Shown: one piece after another, positions 23,509 to 32,950 of the stretch
Numbering within the stretch: the first letter of the stretch is position 1
How the letters are laid out: every line of letters starts with the position of its first letter
From: Paraferrimonas sedimenticola
GTDB taxonomy: Bacteria; Pseudomonadota; Gammaproteobacteria; Enterobacterales; Shewanellaceae
Length of the DNA stretch: 64,000 bases
Assembly (NCBI RefSeq): GCF_002282855.1
Contig: NZ_NRIR01000003.1
Location: 1 to 64,000, forward strand
Direction: 5' to 3'
Notes under the pieces: generated by a model
Told to the model about the DNA's origin: nothing
Database searches by the model: none
What the model saw: the letters and a program-made list of their open reading frames with translations, nothing else
Translations under genes and position numbers: made by a program

Positions 23509-25410
23509 TTGGGTAAAGAAGCTAGATTGTTAGAACTTGAAGGTATCTTCGGTGATAGTGGGGCGATATCTAAGGTATTGCCGCGCTATTGGCCGAGAGA
23601 AAGCCAGTTGGCGTGCGCTCAGCAAATTGCTCAGTGGTTTGCAGATAATCGTGGAGGCTTGATTGAAGCCCCAACCGGCTGTGGTAAGTCCTTGGCGTAT
23701 TTGATCGCGGGTTTGAGCTGCAACGAACGCTTGTTAGTGGTCACCGCCACTAAAGCACTGCAGCAACAACTGCTCAATCAAGATATTCCTATCGCATCTC
23801 AAGCACTGCAACGGCCCATCAGTGCCGTGGCGTTGAAGGGGCGGCGAAATTACCTGTGCCCGCAAGCGCTAGTGCGCGCCCAATCCACCCCGCAGGCATT
23901 TAGCGAGTCATCGCAGCAAGTCTTGTGGCAACTCGACCATTGGTATTTTCAAAACTATCGAGATAACTGGGGCGATCTCGAGTTATTTCGAGCGGCTAAT
24001 ATTCCCACAGAGCTACGCCGCAGTGTCACCACAAGTCACCAAGCGTGTACCGGCGCTAAGTGTCCCAAGTTTAGCGAGTGTGGTTACCAAAGATTGCAAG
24101 AGTCCGCCGATAGTGCCGATGTGTTGGTGGTCAACCAGCATTGGCTACTGAGCTTGTTTGCGGCCAATCCAAAAGCCATAGCGGAGTCTGGGTTATCAGA
24201 GCGTGCGGTTATTCTCGATGAAGCTCATCGCTTGCCAAGTTTGGGCTGGCAACTTTTGAGTCAGCAGAGTTATCTAGGTTGGGTAAGTTATTGGCCGGAC
24301 TGGCTGACAGAGCTGGTGGACATCAATCAGGTGGGCTTAAACGAGCAATACCAAGCCTTGCAGCAATTGGCCACTACACTGGTCGAGCAACAGCCTCAAA
24401 TTCAAGAGTCGCCACTGGATTGGCTTAATCGCGCAACCGGCTGGTTTGGTCAATTGATGGCGGTGAACCGCGCCTGGCCTGAGTTACTCACCGCTTGGCC
24501 TGAGCTTGAGCCTCTGGCACAGCAAACCCATATGACCCAGCTGACGCTAGAGTGCGCCATGTCACCCGAACAAGTGATCACGGTGCAAGTCAGCTCTGAC
24601 GGCGCTTGGCCTTTGTATCGCTTGGTAGATAGCACGCCGAAGGTTCGCTGGCAGCAACTCTGGCAAGCACTGTCTGACGCCAAGGTGTTAATTTCTGCCA
24701 GTCTCGCGGCTGGGGAAGATTTTGGGCCGATTAAAACTGCATTATCGCTTGAAGAGCTTCCCAGCCAACAACTCGCGCTCAGCTTTAACTACCAGGAGCA
24801 GGCCTTGTTATTGTATGAGTCTAGTGCCCCTGATATCAGCGATACTCGTCGAGTGGGGTATTTAACCGAGTTAATCGAGTCGCTGGCCTGCGCTGCACAA
24901 GGGCGAACTCTGGCTCTATTCACCAGCTTAGACGCCATGAAGCAAGTGGCCACTGCTCTGCATAACTCGGGTCTGAATGTGCTAGTACAAGGGCAGTTCC
25001 CGCCTCAGCAACTGCTGCAGCGCTTTCGACTCTTGGGCAACTGCGTATTGCTGGCCAGTCGCACCTTTTGGCAGGGCATAGATTTAGACCCGGGCAATCT
25101 GCGTTGCACCCTTATCGACAAACTGCCGTTTTTACCGCCCGATGCACCGGAATTAAGTGGGTTGCAAGCCAGCCTCGGTTTGCCAGATTCGCAAGTATTT
25201 GAACAAATTGCATTGCCCTTGGCCTGTTGGGAGCTCAAACAAGGGGCGGGTCGGTTGATTAGGCGTGAAAAGCAACGTGGCTTACTGGTAATATGCGATC
25301 CACGGATCCACAATCGGGATTACGGCCAAAAACTGTTGACCAGTTTGCCGCCCATGCCACGCACTCAAAACAGAGACCAAGCGTTTGCTTTTTTAAGAGA
25401 GTTACAATGA
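23509..25410 (+). CDS. yoaA: DinG/XPD-family DNA helicase, YoaA-like
   Basis: 633 aa ATP-dependent 5'-3' superfamily 2 helicase with an iron-sulfur domain. Walker A is EAPTGCGKSLAYL (about residue 57). The four cluster Cys are in YLCPQAL, ACTGAKCPKFSEC. The DEAH box is ILDEAHRL, and the C-terminal motif VI is QGAGRLIRREKQRG. YoaA acts in replication-damage tolerance with the clamp-loader protein HolC. No ATG fits; the TTG at 23509 starts the usual sequence, with a weak ribosome site. The stop overlaps tsaB (ATGA). Confidence 0.9.
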   Translation: MGKEARLLELEGIFGDSGAISKVLPRYWPRESQLACAQQIAQWFADNRGGLIEAPTGCGKSLAYLIAGLSCNERLLVVTATKALQQQLLNQDIPIASQALQRPISAVALKGRRNYLCPQALVRAQSTPQAFSESSQQVLWQLDHWYFQNYRDNWGDLELFRAANIPTELRRSVTTSHQACTGAKCPKFSECGYQRLQESADSADVLVVNQHWLLSLFAANPKAIAESGLSERAVILDEAHRLPSLGWQLLSQQSYLGWVSYWPDWLTELVDINQVGLNEQYQALQQLATTLVEQQPQIQESPLDWLNRATGWFGQLMAVNRAWPELLTAWPELEPLAQQTHMTQLTLECAMSPEQVITVQVSSDGAWPLYRLVDSTPKVRWQQLWQALSDAKVLISASLAAGEDFGPIKTALSLEELPSQQLALSFNYQEQALLLYESSAPDISDTRRVGYLTELIESLACAAQGRTLALFTSLDAMKQVATALHNSGLNVLVQGQFPPQQLLQRFRLLGNCVLLASRTFWQGIDLDPGNLRCTLIDKLPFLPPDAPELSGLQASLGLPDSQVFEQIALPLACWELKQGAGRLIRREKQRGLLVICDPRIHNRDYGQKLLTSLPPMPRTQNRDQAFAFLRELQ

Positions 25411-26096
25411 CCCAAACCTATCTGGCCATCGATACCTGCACCGAGTTGTGCTCTGTGGCGCTTTGGCAAAATGGCAAAATCGATCATCTTGCAGAGCAGG
25501 CACCGCGTAGCCACAGTCAACGACTTCTGCCTATGGTGCAAGACTTGCTGCAGCGCAATCAATTGACCTTAGCTGACATTGACGGATTGGTTTATGGACG
25601 TGGGCCGGGCAGTTTTACTGGCATTCGCATCTGTACTTCCATGGCGCAGGGCTTGTCGTTGGGCGCCGATTTGGCAACCCAAGGGGTGTCGACGCTAGCC
25701 GCGATGGCGCTCGAAGCCATGCGTGCTGCCAATACTCAACAAGCCTTGTGTGCAATTGATGCTCGAATGGGCGAGGTATATTGGGGGCACTATCAGCTAG
25801 TAGACGGCCGCGCTGTATTAGTTGGCGAAGAGCAAGTCATCTCGCCTGCGCAATTGGCCGAGCAGCAAGTCTCATTTGAAGGCTCTGCAGTGGCAGTGGG
25901 CACAGGCTTCGACGCTTATCCAGAGCTTTTGTCCTTGAGCCAAGGATTGTCTCTAAGCGACACAGTTAAGTATCCAAACGCCGCTGCTATGGTGGAGATC
26001 GCCGCACAGCAAGACCAGTGGAGCGATGTTGAGTCGATTGAACCTGTGTATTTGCGCAATCAAGTGACTTGGAAAAAGTTGCCGGGACGTGAGTAA
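25407..26096 (+). CDS. tsaB: tRNA threonylcarbamoyladenosine synthesis protein TsaB
   Basis: 229 aa ASKHA-fold partner of TsaD in t6A37 formation on tRNAs reading ANN codons. It shows YLAIDTCTELCSVAL, RSHSQRLLPMVQDLL, the hallmark YGRGPGSFTGIRI and IDARMGEVYWG. The frame extends upstream inside yoaA, but ATG 25407 overlaps the yoaA stop by 4 bp and is the family start, suggesting translational coupling. Confidence 0.96.
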   Translation: MTQTYLAIDTCTELCSVALWQNGKIDHLAEQAPRSHSQRLLPMVQDLLQRNQLTLADIDGLVYGRGPGSFTGIRICTSMAQGLSLGADLATQGVSTLAAMALEAMRAANTQQALCAIDARMGEVYWGHYQLVDGRAVLVGEEQVISPAQLAEQQVSFEGSAVAVGTGFDAYPELLSLSQGLSLSDTVKYPNAAAMVEIAAQQDQWSDVESIEPVYLRNQVTWKKLPGRE

Positions 26097-26099
26097 CCC

Positions 26100-26384
26100 A
26101 TGAATTTGACGCCGCTAACTCACCCCATTGTCAGCCAGCAAGGCACTAGTTCAAGTGCTAACGCGGGAAAGGGTGAGGTTGCGGCGCAATATCACCAAAC
26201 CTCATCACAGCTTACTTCACCGCCGGCGAACTTACCGAGCCTCAGTACTGCCAAGAAAGCCAAGCTAGAATACGACGCTATCGCACCTCAGCAACTAAAA
26301 GCGCTGGCGCAATACCAAACCACTCAACACTTTGCCGAGCGCGATGCCCTGACGCAGCTGCTCGGGGTGGATATATATGTCTAA
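26100..26384 (+). CDS. Small conserved-looking hypothetical protein
   Basis: 94 aa, soluble, Ser/Thr/Gln-rich and likely disordered over residues 1-50. It ends in a more ordered helix: QQLKALAQYQTTQHFAERDA then LTQLLGVDIYV. I do not recognise it. It starts 3 bp after tsaB and overlaps the next gene by 8 bp, so it is translated within a tsaB operon. That context is the main support for it being real. Confidence 0.65.
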   Translation: MNLTPLTHPIVSQQGTSSSANAGKGEVAAQYHQTSSQLTSPPANLPSLSTAKKAKLEYDAIAPQQLKALAQYQTTQHFAERDALTQLLGVDIYV

Positions 26385-27027
26385 GCAGTTGAGTTTTTTC
26401 GGACTTTTAATAACTGCTGCCATCCTCTCAGAATTGCCGATTATCGGCATTCCCTTTAATTGGTTAGAAACCTTTTTCCATGAAGCCTCGCACGCGCTAG
26501 CCACAGTTGCCACTGGCGGCTCAGTGCAATCGATGCAGCTCGAACCCAATGGCGCAGGCTTAGTGATGAGCTTGGGCGGTTGGAAGCCGGTGATTGCCTT
26601 TAGCGGTTATGCCGGTGCCGCTTTGTGGGGCAGTGCCATTCTTATCGTTGCCGCGTCGCCTCGAATGGCCAAACCGATTTGTGCGGTGGTTTTATTGCTG
26701 TTGCTCACAAGTTTGGTATTTTGGAGCAGAGATCTGCTGACCCTGTTGATTGTTTTAGGTTTAATGCTGCTGTTTTGCTTGCCTTTGCGCTGGCAAAGTC
26801 ACCAAACCTTGGGCTTGATATTGCAGTTGGTCGGCATGACAGTGCTTCTTAACGCATTAAAAAGTCCGTGGGTGTTGTTGCTACCGGGCACCCAAGGAGA
26901 CGCCCATTTATTGGCGCAACTCACTCTAATACCCGCGTTTGTTTGGGTGATAATCTGGTTTGGATTGGCCTTGTGGTGCCTGTACAGAAGTTGGTTGCGC
27001 CTTACTAAAGTCAGACGCACCACTTGA
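26377..27027 (+). CDS. M50-like membrane metalloprotease
   Basis: 216 aa integral membrane protein with about six hydrophobic segments. An HExxH zinc motif appears in ETFFHEASHALATVATGG (about residues 30-45), at the end of the first membrane helix as in site-2-type proteases. A later NxxPG or LDG ligand motif is not obvious, so activity is inferred. The PIIGIPFNWLETFFHEASHA pattern matches the compact M50-type proteins of marine gammaproteobacteria. It sits in the yoaA-tsaB-orf94-M50-hydrolase gene string. Confidence 0.75.
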   Translation: MSKQLSFFGLLITAAILSELPIIGIPFNWLETFFHEASHALATVATGGSVQSMQLEPNGAGLVMSLGGWKPVIAFSGYAGAALWGSAILIVAASPRMAKPICAVVLLLLLTSLVFWSRDLLTLLIVLGLMLLFCLPLRWQSHQTLGLILQLVGMTVLLNALKSPWVLLLPGTQGDAHLLAQLTLIPAFVWVIIWFGLALWCLYRSWLRLTKVRRTT

Positions 27028-27041
27028 GCGAAGGAGAGCGA

Positions 27042-27893
27042 ATGAGCGAATCATGGAGTTTCGAGCGAGGACCAACCCGACTCAAAGCGCAAGCGTGGGG
27101 CGACTCAAACAAACCCTTATTGCTGTGTTTGCACGGCTGGCTGGATAATTCGGAAACTTTTGCGCCCTTGGCACAACACTTAGCCAATGACTATTATCTG
27201 CTGTGTCCAGACTGGCCGGGACACGGGCACTCGGACCACAGACCGGGGCAATACCCCTATCAGTGGGCTGACTACCTGCTAGATTTGGCCTGCTTGCTCG
27301 AACAGTTACCCAAAGCCCCTGTGGCAATTGTGGGACACTCGCTGGGTGGCATTATCGCTGCAGCTTATCTCGCTATTGAGCCACAGGCGGTTGAGCGCTT
27401 AGTGCTAATTGAGAGTTTTGGACCGGTTACTGGCGATGAGTCGGCGATGCGCGAGCAGTTGCTAAACAGTGTTCGCCAACATCAGAGTTTTATCGGCAAA
27501 TCGCCGAGTCTCAAACCGGTGGACCTAGATAGAGTGATAGCAGCTCGTGCCAAAGTGTCAGCGCTAACGCCGGAGCAAGCGGCACCGCTGGTTAAACGCA
27601 ATCTTGAGCAGCGTGAACAGCGCTGGTACTGGCGCAGCGACCCTCGGCTTAAAGGCGCATCACCAATTAAGATGAGCCAAAGCCAAGCGCAGCAGTTAAT
27701 GGCACCCTTAGATACGCCAACCTTACTGATTCAAGGGGCGGACAGCGAACACAAATCTTGGCGCTATGCCCTTGAGCGTCAGAGCTGGCTAAGACAGCTA
27801 ACCAAAGGGCAAGTGGCTGGTGGACATCACTGTCATATGCAGTCTGGTGAAGCGGTTGCTCAAGCTATCATCGAGTGGCTTGAGAATCGCTAG
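27042..27893 (+). CDS. Alpha/beta-fold hydrolase
   Basis: 283 aa. It shows the oxyanion motif LLCLHGWLDNSETFAPLAQHL, the strand DWPGHGHSD and the nucleophile elbow IVGHSLGGIIA (Ser about residue 104). The acid lies in LIQGADSEHKSW and the catalytic His in VAGGHHCHMQ. It is typical of serine esterases and thioesterases; the substrate is unknown. The frame opens with TTG 27024, but ATG 27042 has AAGGAG five bases upstream. Confidence 0.85.
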   Translation: MSESWSFERGPTRLKAQAWGDSNKPLLLCLHGWLDNSETFAPLAQHLANDYYLLCPDWPGHGHSDHRPGQYPYQWADYLLDLACLLEQLPKAPVAIVGHSLGGIIAAAYLAIEPQAVERLVLIESFGPVTGDESAMREQLLNSVRQHQSFIGKSPSLKPVDLDRVIAARAKVSALTPEQAAPLVKRNLEQREQRWYWRSDPRLKGASPIKMSQSQAQQLMAPLDTPTLLIQGADSEHKSWRYALERQSWLRQLTKGQVAGGHHCHMQSGEAVAQAIIEWLENR

Positions 27894-27910
27894 AACTTTT
27901 ACTCTAACTG

Positions 27911-27926
27911 TGTGATATTGGTCACA
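27911..27926 (+). promoter_or_regulatory. CRP binding site upstream of fadD
   Basis: TGTGA TATTGG TCACA matches the CRP consensus core perfectly in both half sites. It lies about 85 bp before the fadD start, a position that allows class I or II activation depending on the promoter. Confidence 0.8.
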
Positions 27927-27998
27927 CTAGGCGGCTGCCAACTAGCGTCAACATAATCTCAAAAAACAATACGAATAAATGAGTTGAAGGAGAATCTG

Positions 27999-29663
27999 GT
28001 GGAAAAACCATGGATCAATAGCTACCCCGAAGGGACTTCGGCCGAATTAAGCAGCAGCGACAACGAAACACTGATTGATGTGTTTGAGACGGCAGTTGGG
28101 CGTTTCACTGATAACCCGGCCTACGACAACATGGGGGCAACTCTGACCTTCCGCGGTCTTGAAGAGCAAAGCCGAGCGTTCGCCGCCTATTTGCAAAACG
28201 ACCTCAAGCTGCAAAAGGGTGATCGCGTTGCTTTGATGATGCCTAACCTACTGCAATACCCCATTGCACTGTTTGGTGTACTGCGCGCGGGTATGGTTGT
28301 CGTTAACGTTAATCCTCTGTACACCCCTCGCGAATTGAAGCATCAGTTGGTGGATGCCGATGTCAGCGCTTTAGTCGTGGTATCCAACTTTGGTGGCACG
28401 GTTGAGAAGGTCATCAAGGAAACTCCAGTTAAGCACGTTCTGATTACATCTTTGGGTGACCAACTGGGTGCGGCTAAAGGCACTTTAGTTAACTTCGTAG
28501 TCAAGTACGTCAAAAAGATGGTGCCTAAGTACAATATTGCTGGTGCTAAATCGTTCAAAAACGCGCTTAAAAAAGGTCGCCGCTTACAGTACGTTAAGCC
28601 GAAAATCGACCAAGACGATTTGGCCTTCTTGCAATACACAGGTGGTACTACAGGCGTATCCAAAGGTGCCATGCTGACTCACAAAAACGTGGTGAGCAAC
28701 CTCAACCAAGTAGATCAGTACTACCATGACCTGTTGATCGACAATGAGGAAATGGTGATTACGGCGCTGCCGCTCTATCACATCTTTGCACTGGTAGTGA
28801 ACGGACTGCTGTTCTTGAAAAAGGGCGGTCACAATATTCTTATCACTAACCCAAGAGACATTCCGGCGTTTGTGGCGGACCTGCAAAAGTATCCATTTAC
28901 TTGCATTACCGGTGTGAACACCCTGTTCAACGCGCTGCTGCTCAACGAAGATTTTGCCAAGCTCGACTTTAGCAAAGTAAAAATGTCGCTAGGCGGTGGT
29001 ATGGCGGTTCAAGCAGCGGTTGCCGAGAAATGGCAGAAGATCACCAACTGTCGTTTGCTCGAAGGTTATGGCTTGACCGAAAGCTCGCCTGTACTGACAG
29101 CGGCCCCTTGGAATCTACCGGCTTACAATGGCTCGATTGGCTTGCCTATTCCAGGTACTGAGATTCGCATCGTTGACGATAATGGTCAGCCGTTGTCAAT
29201 CGGCGAGACAGGCGAAATCCAGGGGCGTGGTCCACAGGTGATGAAAGGCTATTGGAAGCGACCTGAAGCCACCGCTGAAACCGTTGACCAGGATGGCTGG
29301 TTGTCTACCGGAGACGTGGGTTACATGGACGAAACCGGCTACACCTTTATTGTGGATCGCAAAAAAGACATGATTTTGGTGTCGGGCTTTAACGTTTTCC
29401 CGAACGAAGTGGAAAACGTAGCTGTGACCCATCCAGATATCATTGAAGCTGCGGCGATCGGCGTGCCTCATCCGGTATCTGGCGAAGAGGTTAAGCTGGT
29501 GGTTGTGTCGTCAGATCCTAAGCTGGATGCGCAGGGGGTAATTGCTCATTGCCGCAAAAGCCTGACTGGCTATAAGGTTCCAAAGCACGTAGAATTTCGC
29601 GACGAGTTGCCCAAGACCAATGTGGGCAAGATTCTAAGGCGCATGCTGCGCGAAGACAGTTAG
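27999..29663 (+). CDS. fadD: Long-chain acyl-CoA synthetase
   Basis: 554 aa, activating long-chain fatty acids at the inner membrane during uptake and before beta-oxidation. It closely follows E. coli Fad[48 protein letters not shown]. The P-loop-like AMP motif is [13 protein letters not shown] (about residue 213). Next come [10 protein letters not shown] and the C-terminal [11 protein letters not shown] and [12 protein letters not shown]. The GTG at 27999 has AAGGAG six bases upstream, which is better than the TTG at 27984. Confidence 0.97.
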   Translation: MEKPWINSYPEGTSAELSSSDNETLIDVFETAVGRFTDNPAYDNMGATLTFRGLEEQSRAFAAYLQNDLKLQKGDRVALMMPNLLQYPIALFGVLRAGMVVVNVNPLYTPRELKHQLVDADVSALVVVSNFGGTVEKVIKETPVKHVLITSLGDQLGAAKGTLVNFVVKYVKKMVPKYNIAGAKSFKNALKKGRRLQYVKPKIDQDDLAFLQYTGGTTGVSKGAMLTHKNVVSNLNQVDQYYHDLLIDNEEMVITALPLYHIFALVVNGLLFLKKGGHNILITNPRDIPAFVADLQKYPFTCITGVNTLFNALLLNEDFAKLDFSKVKMSLGGGMAVQAAVAEKWQKITNCRLLEGYGLTESSPVLTAAPWNLPAYNGSIGLPIPGTEIRIVDDNGQPLSIGETGEIQGRGPQVMKGYWKRPEATAETVDQDGWLSTGDVGYMDETGYTFIVDRKKDMILVSGFNVFPNEVENVAVTHPDIIEAAAIGVPHPVSGEEVKLVVVSSDPKLDAQGVIAHCRKSLTGYKVPKHVEFRDELPKTNVGKILRRMLREDS

Positions 29664-29670
29664 TCGAGAA

Positions 29671-29703
29671 GATGCAGCTGGCCTAGGCCAGCTGCATTGT
29701 TTT
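29671..29703 (+). terminator. fadD terminator
   Basis: A perfect 11-bp stem (TGCAGCTGGCC / GGCCAGCTGCA) with a TA loop is followed by TTGTTTT. It lies just upstream of the rnd ribosome site. Confidence 0.85.
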
Positions 29704-29717
29704 AGGGAGATGTGTTT

Positions 29718-30833
29718 TTGTCCAATTACCAAGTGATCACTGAGCAACCCGCGCTAGACGCGTTAATTGCTAGCTATCAGGATGCCCCAGTGTTGACGCT
29801 CGATACCGAGTTTGTGCGCACACGTACGTACTACGCCGAATTCGGTTTGATTCAGGTTTACGACGGAAAACAATTAGCGCTTATCGACCCTAGAGTTGGC
29901 CTAGACTTGTCGGGATTTTGGGCGCTGCTGACCAACCCCAATATCATCAAAGTTCTGCACAGTTGTAGCGAAGATCTAGACGTTTTCGCTTGTTACGGCA
30001 AGTGCATTCCTGAACCTCTGTTCGACACTCAAATCGCTAGCGCCTTGTTGGGTCATGGCGCAGCGCTAGGCTACGCCAAGTTAGTCGAGCAGCACTTGGG
30101 CATTGTGATTGATAAGGGTGAATCTCGCACTGATTGGACCCAACGTCCGTTGTCGCAAGCACAGCTGGATTACGCGGCCAACGACGTGCTGTATTTGCAT
30201 CAAATTTATCCCACCTTGGCCAGAGAAATCGAAGAAAAAGGACGTCAGGGCTGGCTTCGTCAAGAGTGTCAGCGGTTGGCCAGTGGCCGTTTGGTAACTC
30301 CAAACCCAGAAGCGGCTTATCGCAAGGTCAAAGGGGCTGCCAAACTTAACCCTCATCAATTGGCGGTGTTGCGCGAGTTAGCTAGCTGGCGCATGAATCA
30401 AGCGCTGAAGCGCAACTCGGCGTTAGGGTTTGTGGTTAAAGACGCGGGTTTGATGGAGTTGGCAATCACCCAACCCAAATCGCTAAATCAGTTAAACCAG
30501 TTAACTGTGCTTGGCGATCACGAAAAGCGTCGTCATGGCAAAGCGTTATTGCGCTGCATTGAAGAAACAGATTTTGACGATTTACCTGAAGCGTTCGAGC
30601 AAGTGGCATTGGCTCCTGGCTACAAAAGTGTGTTAAAACGCCTGAAAAACTGCAGCACAGAAATCGCCGAAGAAAAAGTGGTGGCCATTGAAACCTTGGC
30701 GCCTAAGCGTTTGTTACACCAATACTTGGTATGGCGACACCAGGGCCAAACCGGTGAGCTGCCCATGGTGTTGACTGGATGGCGAGGCGAACTACTCGCC
30801 GAGCCGATTGAAGCCCTGAAACTGAATTTTTAG
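29718..30833 (+). CDS. rnd: Ribonuclease D
   Basis: 371 aa 3'-5' exoribonuclease acting in tRNA 3'-end maturation. The DEDDy residues are in LTLDTEFVRT, LHSCSEDLDV and LDYAANDVLYL. An HRDC domain follows (HQLAVLRELASWRMNQAL, about residues 210-285), then a second HRDC-like region. GTG 29712 is only 2 bp from AGGGAG, so TTG 29718 is the better start. Confidence 0.95.
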   Translation: MSNYQVITEQPALDALIASYQDAPVLTLDTEFVRTRTYYAEFGLIQVYDGKQLALIDPRVGLDLSGFWALLTNPNIIKVLHSCSEDLDVFACYGKCIPEPLFDTQIASALLGHGAALGYAKLVEQHLGIVIDKGESRTDWTQRPLSQAQLDYAANDVLYLHQIYPTLAREIEEKGRQGWLRQECQRLASGRLVTPNPEAAYRKVKGAAKLNPHQLAVLRELASWRMNQALKRNSALGFVVKDAGLMELAITQPKSLNQLNQLTVLGDHEKRRHGKALLRCIEETDFDDLPEAFEQVALAPGYKSVLKRLKNCSTEIAEEKVVAIETLAPKRLLHQYLVWRHQGQTGELPMVLTGWRGELLAEPIEALKLNF

Positions 30834-30896
30834 CCTGCTCGCCTGTGCGATGGTATAGTAGCGCGTTTTTAAAATAGCCCCAGTAGGAAAGCTAAC

Positions 30897-31187
30897 ATGA
30901 AGCTGTGTGCGGTATACAAAAGCTCCCGTAAAGCCGATACCTATTTATACATGAAGACCAAAGACGATTTTTCTTGTCTGCCCGATGAATTGCGCAAACT
31001 CTTTGGCACTCCGTTATTCGTGATGATGTTGCCGATTCAAAAGCTGGACAAGTTGGCGATTGCCGATATTGAAAAGGTGCGGGATGACCTGCTAGAAAAA
31101 GGCTTTTATTTGCAACTGCCGCCGCCGCAAGATAATTTGTTAAAGCAACACTTACAACAACAGCGAGCCGAGAACGGCGACCAGTAA
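30897..31187 (+). CDS. ycgL: YcgL family protein
   Basis: 96 aa. It starts MKLCAVYKSSRKADTYLYM and has LFGTPLFVMMLPI and KGFYLQLPPP, the signature of the YcgL domain found beside rnd or min genes in gammaproteobacteria. Its biochemical function is not known. AGGAAAG precedes ATG. Confidence 0.93.
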   Translation: MKLCAVYKSSRKADTYLYMKTKDDFSCLPDELRKLFGTPLFVMMLPIQKLDKLAIADIEKVRDDLLEKGFYLQLPPPQDNLLKQHLQQQRAENGDQ

Positions 31188-31211
31188 CTGACTCGGCAAA
31201 CAGGGATAGGT

Positions 31212-32183
31212 ATGCGTTATATATTGCTCTTGTTGTGCGTATGCTCTGCCAGCGCACTAGCGAATCTTCAATCCACCTCTATGTCGCACTCTGACTACCT
31301 CAAGCAGGTTCGAGTGCAAGCGCAAGCGGCTGGTATTGGTAGCAAAGGTCAGCAAGCGTTATCGCAAGTCAAACGCTTTCGAAGCGTCTCAGTTAACCAA
31401 GCGGCAGAAGAGGTGAGCTCACCGGAAAGCTTGGACCAGTATTTAGCGCTTGAAGTGGACTTCAATAAAGTCACTCGTGCCAGAGATTACTTTAATCGCC
31501 GTGAAGCCCTATTTCACCGAATTCAACAAGCCTATTCTGTACCTGGGCGTTTCTTGGTCGCCCGTTGGGCGCTTGAAACCGACTTTGGTCAAGGGCAGGG
31601 GGACTTTCCTGCGTTGTCCGTGTTAGTCGCCAAGGGTGCTGAAGAGCCGCAAAATGAGTTTTGGTCAAAGCAGATTCTGGCAGCGTTGGCGCTGATTGAT
31701 CAGGGCAAAGTGCCGCTGGAGCGCTTGCGCTCAAATCGCCATGGTCAGATGGGACCTTTGTTAATGAGCCCTGAGCAGTTGCTCAACTATGGTGTGGATT
31801 TTGACGAAGACGGTAAGCTGGACGTTTGGAACAGCGAAGCCGATGCTTATGCCACTTTAGCTAATGAACTCAAACAGCAGGGCTGGCAAGCGGATCGCAC
31901 CTGGGGACGTCAGGTCACACTAACTGCACCGGTTGAGCCACAGCATTTCAATTTGGGTTTACTACAATCCATGACAGAGTGGCAGCAAGCCGGCGTGCGT
32001 CGCTGGGACGGTAGGGATCTTCCTAAAGTCGACGATTTGAGTGCCGGACTTCTGGTGCCCGATGGGGTTGAAGGGCGCATTTATTTGGCCTACCCAAACT
32101 ATCGATTACTAATGCGCTCGGATAGCAGCCATTATCAGACATTAAGCATTGGATACTTAGCGGATCGAATTAAGTTCCAGTGA
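31212..32183 (+). CDS. mltB: MltB-like lytic murein transglycosylase
   Basis: 323 aa with a short cleavable signal (MRYILLLLCVCSASALA) rather than a lipobox, so probably periplasmic and soluble. The catalytic region FLVARWALETDFGQGQG holds the Glu, followed by GPLLMSPEQLLNYGVDFDEDG and WNSEADAYATLANEL of the MltB/GH103 family. It cleaves peptidoglycan to 1,6-anhydro-muropeptides. It is about 20 bp downstream of ycgL. Confidence 0.88.
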   Translation: MRYILLLLCVCSASALANLQSTSMSHSDYLKQVRVQAQAAGIGSKGQQALSQVKRFRSVSVNQAAEEVSSPESLDQYLALEVDFNKVTRARDYFNRREALFHRIQQAYSVPGRFLVARWALETDFGQGQGDFPALSVLVAKGAEEPQNEFWSKQILAALALIDQGKVPLERLRSNRHGQMGPLLMSPEQLLNYGVDFDEDGKLDVWNSEADAYATLANELKQQGWQADRTWGRQVTLTAPVEPQHFNLGLLQSMTEWQQAGVRRWDGRDLPKVDDLSAGLLVPDGVEGRIYLAYPNYRLLMRSDSSHYQTLSIGYLADRIKFQ

Positions 32184-32198
32184 TAGCTTGAGAGTGAC

Positions 32199-32651
32199 AT
32201 GAAGCGAGACCCAATCGACGCCTTCTGGCGTCGTAAAACTTTACAGGAACTGACTCCGCAAGAGTGGGAGTCCCTGTGTGACGGCTGCGGCAAGTGTTGT
32301 TTAAACAAGGTCATCGACGATGATACCGATGACCTGTATTACACCGAGGTGCGCTGCAAGCTGCTCGACAACAAAACCTGTCAGTGTAAGCAATACCAAA
32401 ACCGCTTCGACTATGTTCCCGATTGCGTCACCATTACTCCGGAGAATGTGGCGGAGCTAGATTGGTTACCCAACACCTGCGCTTATCGACGCTTGTACTT
32501 TGGTGAAGACCTACCGAATTGGCATTACTTGATTGCCGGTGATAAGCGCAAGATGCACAAAAAGCAAAAATCTGTGCAAGGTAAAACCGTTTGCGAGACT
32601 GGAGTAAAAGAGCTTCAGGACCACATAGTGATTTGGCCTTTAATGGATTGA
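32199..32651 (+). CDS. ycgN: YcgN/UPF0260 Cys-cluster protein
   Basis: 150 aa. It shows the family signature LCDGCGKCCLNKVIDD, then CKLLDNKTCQCKQY, YVPDCVTITP and LPNTCAYRRL. The ordered Cys residues suggest a metal or Fe-S site, as in YkgJ/YcgN-type proteins; the function is unproven. It is 15 bp after mltB and ends the rnd-ycgL-mltB-ycgN string. Confidence 0.92.
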   Translation: MKRDPIDAFWRRKTLQELTPQEWESLCDGCGKCCLNKVIDDDTDDLYYTEVRCKLLDNKTCQCKQYQNRFDYVPDCVTITPENVAELDWLPNTCAYRRLYFGEDLPNWHYLIAGDKRKMHKKQKSVQGKTVCETGVKELQDHIVIWPLMD

Positions 32652-32671
32652 GTGACTGCGCGACTTCACAT

Positions 32672-32702
32672 AAAACCGAGTTTTAAGAACTCGGTTTTTT
32701 TG
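32672..32702 (+). terminator. Terminator after ycgN
   Basis: An 11-bp stem (AAAACCGAGTT / AACTCGGTTTT) with a 5-nt loop and a T-run. The following 250 bp to the symporter gene hold no supportable gene. Confidence 0.9.
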
Positions 32703-32950
32703 GCTAAATTTTAGATTCGTTAACAAGCTTGTGAGAATAGGTTGAGAGCAGGTTAGTTCGGTATATGGTTTAGCGTTAACTGAAACAAATGTGGTTAAAA
32801 CCCGAAAGAATTCGAACGGGCTATATGGAATATTAGTTCCTAATGATAAAAGAATCCTCTACCGAATTGGTAAGCGTAACACTGGCGCAGACTGGTGTAC
32901 CCAATTTGGCAATCACAAATACAGCCGCAATAAGATAGCAGGGGATCTTA

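Noticed and set aside
32703-32950. Minus-strand ORF and possible regulatory RNA before the symporter
   Set aside because: The ORF is a shadow of the symporter gene, and I could not find a supported riboswitch fold.
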